A stretch of DNA of 64,000 bases from Helianthus annuus. Lineage: Eukaryota > Streptophyta > Magnoliopsida > Asterales > Asteraceae. The number at the start of each line of letters is the position of its first letter. The first letter of the stretch is position 1. Positions 55,871 to 64,000 of the stretch are shown in pieces. The notes beneath the pieces were generated by a model. The model was not told the DNA's origin. It was given only the letters and a program-made list of their open reading frames with translations, and did no database searches. The stretch spans positions 124,105,422 to 124,169,421 of the forward strand of contig NC_035448.2 in assembly GCF_002127325.2 (NCBI RefSeq), given 5' to 3'. Made by a program: the position numbers and the translations under genes.

Positions 55871-58800
55871 TGTGTTTGATGATTTTACGATTTGATTCTA
55901 GTTCGATTTCAAGCTTTAAATCGCTTTCTAGAAGGTTATAAGCAAACTGATGCGTAAACGTAATCAGTTTAATGCGACAAACAGTACGGAATAGTGACAT
56001 AGGCTTAACATACCTTAAATAACCTTTACATAACTTAGAAATGAGTTATGGAGGGTTTGGTGTGCCGAAAACAAGTTTATTCGATCGCAGGGACTATTTG
56101 TGTCAAGCTGCGAAACTATGCCGATTCGTATGGTAACGAACATTCCGGAACTTGATAATAAGCTAAACATACCCTAAATATCCTTTACATAGCTTAGAAA
56201 TAGGCTTTGAGGGGTTCGTTATGCGAAAATATGCTTATTTGATCAATAGGGACCAAAAGCGTCAAAAAGTGCATAAGTTTGCATTTTCGCGCATATCTTA
56301 CGTTCTGAACACATCTGGACATCCAAAAAAAATTTAATCATTAAAATATTTTATTTTAGTGATTGGAATGCAAAAATACCATTCGTCATGTAATTTGGAT
56401 CGTTTTTCGCGTCCGTTCGTGTTTCGTCGTAATTAACCGAATAACGCAACCGTACGACCAAATGAACCGTCATCCGAGATGTTTTCAAGCATAATTCATG
56501 TTCCCTATGCTTTAACTTTATTGTAGAGCCTTGAAATGGGGTTAACGGGGCTTAAAACATCAAAAACTGAGTTTTACACTTGCAGGGACCATTTTTGACA
56601 ATCTGTTAAAGTAGTCTAGGCGGGGCGCGAAGCCCAGTGTTATTGTCTTCGCGGGGCGCGACCTATTGCCAGACATAAACCTTGAACTTGGCCATGTCAG
56701 CTGATTTCTTGCAAATTTTACATGGTTTTTGGATACTATGGACTAGTTTTTGAGTTCCCCTTGTATTATAATCTATGGGCACAAGTGTATGGTGAGATTT
56801 GAGCCTTGATTCTTGCAAAAACACTTGTCAAGATCTTGTAAACTCAAGACTTACTATAAATACCCACTTGTTCCTCATTCATTCCTCACACATTTGCTCT
56901 AAATCTGCTCTAAGTTGAAGCTAAGGCTTCAAACCTGAGTGTTTTAGATCAAATTCTTCCTTGCGTGGACCTTTTGTAAGCTTCTTTCATTTATTGCTTT
57001 TTAAACATGAAAGTCAAACAGTGTTTAACTTTCTGATTTGACCATGAATTGGTCAATACAAAGTTCGTTTGAACTTTACAACGTGAGCGTAATCACGATG
57101 GTTATAGTCCCTTTTGAATATACCTACTGATTACCACGTTGATTAGTCGAAGTGACGAGTCAAAGTTTCGGTCAAAATGTCGTTTATACGCATTTTGCGA
57201 CAAAGCTATTTTTGGGTATCAAAACACTTTGTTTTGATATCAAACTTGTTTTCTAACTTAGTTAAACATGTTTAACTCGTCATTTAGTCTAGTGCTTGTA
57301 TAGGGTCGTAAGTCAAGCGGTCTTGACAACCGCTTAGACTTTCGAACCCGACCCGTTTGGTCGATCATTAGGATCCGACCAAGCATATATTGTGACCATA
57401 GTTGTATAGGGAATAACCTTCCGAGGTTATACCTTATGGTCAGTTAGTTTAATTAGTTGTGTGATAGGTAGTTTATATGCCTTTGGTAAATGACCAAAAT
57501 GCCCTTTTCATGCATAATTGGATTTTAAGCATATGTAACCTAACTTTTGTCACTTAAACTGATTATGCAACATATTTAAACATGTTAGGGCATATAATAC
57601 TTGTCATAGGACTAGTTAGGCGTCTCGAACGCCGTGTTAAAGTAGCGTAAGCTACCTTAATGGGTCGTAACGGGTCGTAAGCACTTAGGATAGGTTCCGA
57701 TTTAGAATGTAGGCTTTGTTAAACCATATCACATGAGTTCCAATACTCATTTGGTTTACAAGACCTCAATCTACCCAATCTTCCGATTTAAGCGTCGATT
57801 ATTTAACTTAGCGATCCGATTACTAGGTACCACTTGATTTCCTTGGTTTGTTCGAGCGTTGTTAGTTCACTTTAATCAAGGATATTTGCAATTCAATGTG
57901 AGTACATAGTTCCCCTATTTTACTGTTTTCAATTGTTTTGGGGTGATTCATATGTGTTAAACGATTTCGATGCTTTCAACGATGATTTCAAAAACGAATA
58001 CTATGGTTTATATTAAACAAGAACGATTTCAATAATGTGAATGAACTTGTTGGACGTATTTACATAACGAATGACATTCATTAACATTGATCAAGCCGAC
58101 CAGTACTAGGTTATGGTACCATAGGATCTGACAAATCCCGTTATCGGACTTCACCCATGGTTATATGTGGGGGTTATGTGGGTAACGACTGAAACTGATG
58201 ATTGTTAACAACTAAAACGAGAACGATTTGAACGATATTGAACGATTGGAACGATTGAACAATTTAAACGATTTGAACGAGTTAAATGAATTGAATGAAC
58301 GATTCGTTTTTGGTTAGTGTTTAGATAACGGGACGGGTATAATGTGATAAAAGCATGGTACATGCGCCACTAGTACTTCTTATATATAACTGCTTTTATC
58401 ATATTACATTCCGTGGCATTATTTAGTTCACTTGGATGAACGATTTTAAACGATGTTACACAACGATGTTTACTAAACGATATAAACCATACGAGCTTTG
58501 TTACGAGAACGATTTACGATTTGGTTTACATAAACAAATGTTTTGAGTTAAGATTCATGGCAATGAGATTTTATAAACTATAACCAACTTGTTTTGAGCT
58601 GGTTATTCATTTTACAATACAAACATTTTACAAAACAAGGTTTTTCTAATATCGATCAACGAAGTTGTACGAGTTATTTCAACATGTAAACGAGCCATGA
58701 ATCTGACACTCTCACAAAACCTATGTGCTCGCCGACATTTCTTTCCTGACTTATTTTTACATATGTTTCTGGTGGTGTTGAATGATGTCGATTGCGAATA

Positions 58801-58977
58801 GGATGCATGCTCACTTAGGACTGGACGAGGCCGTAGTGAGTTAATAACGATGATAGACTATGTTTAACTTGTTTGTTATGTTTCAAAAACAATGTTTAAT
58901 GGTTAATATCCAAATAAAACGAAACTTTTGAATCCATGGTTGTGAAACAATAATTCTGTCGCTCCACTCCCTGACGT
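55871..58977 (+). repeat. Fragment J: long LTR-like sequence cut by element K
   Basis: Non-coding, with a TATA box (ctataaatac, 56854-56863) after a gcggggcgcg repeat pair (56619-56635 and 56649-56663), then a T/C-rich leader. This is the plan of a long gypsy LTR. The start is not defined; the right end is the insertion point of K, so the remainder would lie past the window. No ORF is convincing. Confidence 0.5.
58214..58312 (+). repeat. GAACGATTT short tandem repeats
   Basis: About nine degenerate copies of gaacgattt or gaacgatat, 10-12 bp apart, inside fragment J; related aacgat words recur between 57960 and 58520. Confidence 0.8.
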
Positions 58978-59460
58978 TGTCACACCCCCAAAATCCGCAC
59001 GCGGAGTATCACCGCTTGGGAGCGTGACTGACCAGGATCAAGCCACCAATCATATTGAACATGTAATTAATATTAAGTAAAATAAACATAAACCATCCAT
59101 TCAATACGATAGGGGCTCAAAACACAACCATAGTTTCAAAGTGTAGCGGAAGCATAGTAAATAAACTAACATTAGTTAATAGTTTCAAATGTCATAATAG
59201 TTTAACGTAGAAACCACGATCCTTGCCCACAACGACCCGCTTCTCCAGTGCAAGCTCCAAGTACCTAACGATCTGCAAGGCATGTAACAGAATGATCAAC
59301 AAACTAGTTGAGCGAGTTCACAGTAAGTAAATGCGTAACAGTAAGTAACAGGTGGCTCTACAGGGCCAATAGTAAGCTATACAGGTGGGGGCCTCCCATA
59401 TTATGTGACCACTAGACTATTCGTATCATCCCTGTTCTTCGTCCGAGAACAGTAGTATAT

Positions 59461-59720
59461 GACCACGTAGGTGTTATCCAACCTACGGAAGAAGTAAGTA
59501 ATGCGTACACGTAGGTCTTACGTGCGTATCCTTTGTATCGAGGATAGTAATTGGCATGTGACCACGTAGGTGTTATCCAACCTACGGAAGAAGTAAGTAA
59601 TGCGTACACGTAGGTCTTACGTGCGTATCCTTTGTAACGAGGATAGTAATTGCATATGACCACGTAGGTGTTATCCAACCTACGGAACCACGTAGGTGTT
59701 ATCCCAACCTACGGAACCGT
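59461..59720. repeat. 99-bp tandem repeat in LTR K
   Basis: gaccacgtaggtgttatcca starts at 59461, 59560 and 59658, with a short fourth unit at 59688. Each unit contains cgtaggt/acctacg dyads. The first two are nearly identical. Confidence 0.9.
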
Positions 59721-60440
59721 CCTGACATCCGAGGACTATGATAGATGATAGTCTAGGAAAAGCATATATACGTTCTTAGTCAATGTTAACCTTTAACCCA
59801 TTCCCACGACCCGGGAATCCCATGCCTTAGTAGGAGTGTGAACTCACCTTGGTTTGCTCGGTATGTTATTGCTTCTAGGGTTTGCTAATCGTCTAAGTCC
59901 GTTACACACGACCTAGGATGTGTTGTACATGATACGATGTAAGTGTTTGCATCCAATTAGGGTTTGCAAGTCATTGATATTCAAGTAATTGTGTTCAGTG
60001 TGATTACGGTGTACAGGATGACATAAGATGGTTTGTTCACATATAGCAGCACACAACATCATACGGATTCGTATACAGACATAACCAGTAGCATGAAGAA
60101 TCATATAGTAAGCATACGGTGACAAGCAACGCCACATCGTGCCATATAGGGTTTTGAATTTGGTATTGCTAACGCCATATATGTAACTTAGTCTATCATA
60201 CCCTCAACGAAAGTCATAACAAGTACTATTGTGGAGGATTTCAGACTTGTGCATGTATTTCAAGGAATCAGGCCCATATTGCAAGTCAACACATTCACTA
60301 AGTTCATCACAAGCAATCAACAAGTATATGAAACTCAGATAATAGGCTACCCCCTTACAAACTCGGATAGCCTATGTTTGTTTCAAAATAAGTCGGACAT
60401 TGCACAATCATTTAAATTCGGACCCTAGTGTTCATGTATT

Positions 60441-60921
60441 AAACTCGGCCCATCACAAGACCAAGAAACTCGGACCACTTAAAGCTTGCTTAAACTCGGA
60501 CCATTTACATATGATTAAACTCGGACCCAAAGACAAGTCCCTCAAACTCGGTCCAAGGCATGTTTAATAAACTCAGAACATATAACATCATTAAACTCGG
60601 ACATGAGGAGGTTGATGAAATTCGGACAAGCTAATGTAATTAAACTCGGACCAATGTAGTGTAATTAAACTCGGACACTAAGCTTCACATTAAACTCGGT
60701 CCACTCAGCTTCACATTAAACTCGGACATGAACTCTTATTAAACTCGGACCAAGTGCACAACTTAAATTCGGACCATGTGACTCATTTAAGTTCGGACCA
60801 TTACTAATCAATTAAGTTCGGTCCATTTATAAACCAATTAAGTTCGGTCCATTATACATATAACAAACTCAGACTTCAATTAACAATTAAACTCAGACAA
60901 ACATGATTATAAACCTCAGAC
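60441..60921 (-). repeat. 20-copy AAACTCGGAC array, 25-bp register, in LTR K
   Basis: Plus-strand starts at 60441, 60466, 60492, 60517, 60543, 60569, 60593, 60617, 60642, 60667, 60692, 60717, 60741, 60765, 60789, 60814, 60840, 60865, 60889 and 60912; the mean interval is 24.8 bases. Cores are aaactcggac, aagttcggtc and close variants; some at the right have CG changed to CA (aaactcagac). Spacers show no shared sequence. Confidence 0.9.
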
Positions 60922-61603
60922 TTAACATAATTCACGGAGATTCAATTACATTGAAACGATTTCAACAGTTACGCTCTCTACAACACCATCAGTTACGTTC
61001 ATCAATCCAATACCCTAGTTTCATACATTCTAATCACAATTATCAGAATGATTCACAGTTATGATCTAACAAGTCGTGCATTTTGATCACCAAGCAATCG
61101 ATTAAATGACTAATCATGTTCATCACACAGTAATCAACATCAATCAAAAACACAGAAGCATCATGTGGAGACTAGGGTTTACAATCATTCAAGAATTAAG
61201 AAATCAATAAACAATCAAGCACAAATCATTAACAATTACCTTGAATGATTCTAGAGAAAGAGGAATCAAGAGTGATGATTTTCTTGTGCCAAATGATTTG
61301 GTGATGATTGCTAGAGAGCCAAGGAGATGAAAGTACGTGCTTTGGTTTTGGTGAAAGTGATTAGTGAAAAGGGGATTAGGGTTAAGTATAATCAAGTTCA
61401 CTAATGGCTCTCTACACCCCTAACTAATATAATTTACAATAGTTCACCATCTCATAATTATTTCATAGTTCCACCACCAAGTTTACACATTTGACAAGTT
61501 TCACAAATACAATCAAACAATCAGAACATAAATAATTTCATGGCAATCAATACATGATCGTGCAATAAATACGAATAGAATCTTGGAAATTCGAGTTGTC
61601 ACA

Positions 61604-61700
61604 TTATCCCCAACTTAAAAGAAATTTCGTCCCGAAATTTGGTACGCACTCACTGAGGAAGCTAGGTAAGTTACATCGCTCACTGGTTTTCCTGGGGTGT
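61604..61700 (-). promoter_or_regulatory. Element K polypurine region, apparently doubled
   Basis: Reading on the minus strand, cggggggatgatgtgacacc (about 61712-61693) looks like a polypurine tract plus LTR start. About 90 bases on, aagttggggataatgtgaca (about 61617-61598) looks like another, each preceded by cgggacgaaat. The second borders the LTR as called. Confidence 0.6.
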
Positions 61701-64000
61701 CACATCATCCCCCCGTTGATTTGGAATTTCGTCCCGAAATTCAGTAGTAGTAGCTTCAGCCTCAGTAGTGGTTGCATTGGTTTCGAATAACTGGGGATAC
61801 TTTTCTTTCATCTGGTCTTCTCGTTCCCAGGTATACTCTGGGCCACGCTGGGAGTTCCAACGAACTCGAACAAGAGGGATTCTCTTGTGCTTGAGGACCT
61901 TAACATCCCGGTCCGTGATTTCCACTGCTTCCTCGACGAACTGCAACCGCTCGTCGATAGTGAGTTCCTTGAAAGGAATGATAAGGGTCTCATCTGACAG
62001 ACACTTCTTCAGATTCGACACGTGAAATACGTTGTGAATTGCACCGAGTTCAGCTGTTAGGTTTAATTTGTACGCTACTTGGCCTATTCTTTCAGTAATC
62101 TCGAATGGTCCAACATACCGTGGATTGAGTTTGCTTCGTTTACCAAATCGTACCACACCCTTCCAGGGTGAGACTTTAAGTAAAACCCGGTCCCCGACCT
62201 GAAATTCCAATGGTCTCTTACGCTTATCCGCGTAGGCTTTCTGACGGTCGCGTGCTGCCGCCATACGTTGTCGTATCTGCGCAATCTTTTCTGTGGCGTC
62301 CACTACAATCTCTGGACCCGTAATTTGACTATCCCCCACCTCTGCCCAACAGAGAGGTGACCGGCATTTACGTCCGTACAATGCCTCGAATGGAGCGGCT
62401 TGAATGCTGGTATGATAGCTATTATTGTATGAAAACTCCACCAAAGGGAGGTGCTTTTCCCAGCCGTTGCCGAAATCGATGACACACGCTCGAAGCATGT
62501 CTTCTAGAGTTTGGATAGTGCGCTCAGACTGCCCATCCGTCTGAGGGTGATATGCTGTGCTCATGTCTAAACGAGAGCCAAACGCTTTGTGCATCGCTTG
62601 CCATAACTCTGACGTGAATCGTGCATCCCGATCCGAAATAATGGAAGTGGGCACTCCGTGCCTCGAAACAACTTCTTTCAAGTAAATGTCTGCGAGAGTG
62701 GAGAACTTATCCGTTTCCTTTATCGCTAGGAAGTGTGCAGACTTGGTGAGTCGATCCACGATTACCCATTTTGTATCGTTCCCACGCTGAGATCTCGGTA
62801 GGCCTGTAACAAAATCCATGGAAATTTCTTCCCATTTCCACTGTGGTATCTTGGGTTGTTGCAGTAGACCTGCTGGTTTCTGATATTCAACCTTGACTCT
62901 CGCACAGGTCAAGCACTTGCCAACATAGGTGGCGATGTGGGCTTTCATACTTGGCCACCAGTATGTTGTTTTGATATCGTGGTACATCTTATCCGCACCT
63001 GGATGTACCGAGTAGCGAGACTTGTGCGCTTCGTCCATCACAAGCTCTCGTAGACCGCCATAAAGTGGGACCCAAATACGGCCCGTTACATAGTAGGCGC
63101 CGTCTTCCTTTTGTTCCATCTGTTGACTCGAACCACGTAAGGCTTCAGCCTTGACGTTTTCGGGTTTTAGTGCTTCGATCTGAGCAGCTCGTATCTGTGC
63201 AGGAAGGCTAGACTGAATCGTAAGCTGTAGCGCTCGCACGCGCCGATGTAAAGTGTCCTTTCGACTGAGGGCATCAGCCACAACATTGGCTTTGCCTGGA
63301 TGGTACTTGATGGCGCATTCGTAGTCGTTAAGTAACTCGACCCATCGTCGTTGACGCATGTTCAAATCCTTCTGCTTAAGGATATGCTCGAGACTCCTGT
63401 GATCGGTGTAAATCGTGCACCTGGTACCGTACAGGTAGTGTCGCCATATCTTAAGCGCGAAAACAACAGCTCCCAGCTCTAGATCGTGCGTCGTGTAGTT
63501 TCGTTTGTGAACCTTGAGTTGACGAGAGGCGTAGGCAATAACTTTATCCCGCTGCATCAATACACAACCAAGCCCCTGTATCGATGCGTCACAGTAAACC
63601 ACGAAGTCATCCGTGCCCTCGGGCAGTGAGAGAATAGGTGCACTGCAAAGCCTATCCTTCAAGTACTGAAAAGCAGTTTCCTGCGTGTTACCCCATCTGT
63701 AAACGACACCTTTCTGTGTTAGCATAGTAAGCGGCTGCGCGATCTTGGAGAAGTCTTTGATAAACCGCCTGTAGTATCCCGCCAAACCCAAGAATTGGCG
63801 TATTTCTGTTGGTGTACGCGGTGCTGGCCAATTTCTGATCGAATCTACCTTGGATGGATCGACATGAATCCCATCCTTGTTCACCACATGGCCCAAGAAG
63901 TGGACTTCACGAAGCCAGAAGTCGCATTTAGAAAACTTTGCGTACAGTTGCTCCTTTCGAAGAAGTTCCAAGATAAGGCGTAAGTGCTGCTTGTGCTCCT
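61680..64000 (-). CDS. Element K pol: RT (C-terminal part), RNase H, integrase with chromodomain; partial
   Basis: A frame open from the window edge to the stop at 61680 (over 770 codons, no internal stop). The visible part starts in the RT thumb ([35 protein letters not shown]). RNase H has [15 protein letters not shown] and ends ADALSRKD. Integrase has the HHCC domain ([22 protein letters not shown]) and a core with [24 protein letters not shown] and [18 protein letters not shown], giving D, D, E. After the GPFEI-type tail a chromodomain follows ([20 protein letters not shown]), which in relatives targets heterochromatin. Intact in what is seen, so possibly active. Confidence 0.93.
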   Translation of the reverse strand, partial: EHKQHLRLILELLRKEQLYAKFSKCDFWLREVHFLGHVVNKDGIHVDPSKVDSIRNWPAPRTPTEIRQFLGLAGYYRRFIKDFSKIAQPLTMLTQKGVVYRWGNTQETAFQYLKDRLCSAPILSLPEGTDDFVVYCDASIQGLGCVLMQRDKVIAYASRQLKVHKRNYTTHDLELGAVVFALKIWRHYLYGTRCTIYTDHRSLEHILKQKDLNMRQRRWVELLNDYECAIKYHPGKANVVADALSRKDTLHRRVRALQLTIQSSLPAQIRAAQIEALKPENVKAEALRGSSQQMEQKEDGAYYVTGRIWVPLYGGLRELVMDEAHKSRYSVHPGADKMYHDIKTTYWWPSMKAHIATYVGKCLTCARVKVEYQKPAGLLQQPKIPQWKWEEISMDFVTGLPRSQRGNDTKWVIVDRLTKSAHFLAIKETDKFSTLADIYLKEVVSRHGVPTSIISDRDARFTSELWQAMHKAFGSRLDMSTAYHPQTDGQSERTIQTLEDMLRACVIDFGNGWEKHLPLVEFSYNNSYHTSIQAAPFEALYGRKCRSPLCWAEVGDSQITGPEIVVDATEKIAQIRQRMAAARDRQKAYADKRKRPLEFQVGDRVLLKVSPWKGVVRFGKRSKLNPRYVGPFEITERIGQVAYKLNLTAELGAIHNVFHVSNLKKCLSDETLIIPFKELTIDERLQFVEEAVEITDRDVKVLKHKRIPLVRVRWNSQRGPEYTWEREDQMKEKYPQLFETNATTTEAEATTTEFRDEIPNQRGDDVTPQENQ

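Larger units (their letters stand above)
58978..61603 (-). repeat. Element K 3' LTR, 2626 bp
   Basis: Minus strand: starts tgtgacaactcg (61603) and ends ggggtgtgaca (58978). Contains a 99-bp tandem repeat and a 20-copy 25-bp motif array. A possible TATA (attatatt on the minus strand near 61430) precedes a leader ending with a splice-donor-like caaggtaatt near 61240. Confidence 0.75.
58978..64000 (-). mobile_element. Element K: Tekay-type chromovirus (Ty3/gypsy), 5' part outside window
   Basis: Minus-strand element. The 3' LTR is at 58978-61603; pol runs from 61680 to the window edge. The five bases before the LTR (gacgt) should recur after the 5' LTR beyond 64000. The chromodomain at the end of integrase and the pol style place it in the chromoviruses, probably Tekay. 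It has the only long intact pol in the window. Confidence 0.88.

Noticed and set aside
60441..60921. 25-bp spaced repeats as CRISPR-like array
   Set aside because: The conserved core is only about 10 bases, degenerate, and lies in an LTR of a plant chromovirus; no cas-like genes.

Overview
This window is plant nuclear DNA made almost entirely of mobile elements. Plant hallmarks are the Tat/Ogre, Athila and chromovirus (Tekay-like) Ty3/gypsy lineages, Sirevirus-like Ty1/copia elements primed by initiator tRNA-Met, and many AT-rich MITEs. The style of several LTRs suggests a eudicot, perhaps Asteraceae, but that is only an impression. I see no ordinary host gene, no tRNA or rRNA gene and nothing bacterial.

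Layout. (1) 1-31144: a minus-strand Tat-lineage gypsy element (E) cut by two insertions, each with a perfect 5-bp target-site duplication (TSD). Insertion A (597-13022, TSD ttttg) is a Sirevirus-like element with gag but no pol, and it is itself cut by D (1885-7199, TSD agtct), a chromovirus derivative with gag but almost no pol. Insertion C (13648-27223, TSD ccgcg) is a large non-coding gypsy derivative, itself cut by B (15346-21196, TSD ataat), a second Sirevirus-like gag-only element. Insertion order is E, then A and C, then D and B. (2) 31145-31883: AT-rich tandem repeats. (3) 31884-51187: two copies of an unusual inverted-repeat-ended element, F1 (31884-47253) and F2 (48674-51187), in opposite orientation, with MITEs between them. 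Both carry a small gene for an acidic protein and dozens of AACGCC motifs. F1 is cut by a full-length Athila-type element G (34673-46491, TSD atgat). (4) 51188-58977: MITEs, a possible Helitron end, a 2.5-kb solo LTR (I, TSD ttaac) inside a MITE, and a long LTR-like fragment (J). (5) 58978-64000: the 3' half of a minus-strand chromovirus (K) whose pol frame is open and runs off the window.

How the parts work together. A, B, C and D lack pol, so any mobility would depend on enzymes from related complete elements. G keeps pol but it is broken by stops and frameshifts. K has the only long uninterrupted pol frame, and it is partial because of the window edge. F2 keeps an intact small gene of unknown function.

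The most interesting signal is in non-coding DNA. A, B and K each carry arrays of a family-specific CpG-containing core of 8-10 bases, repeated about every 25 bases with unconserved spacers. A and B arrange different cores in the same promoter pattern: four direct copies, one inverted copy, TATA box, one inverted copy. D, G, I and J carry other short palindromes or repeats just upstream of their TATA boxes.
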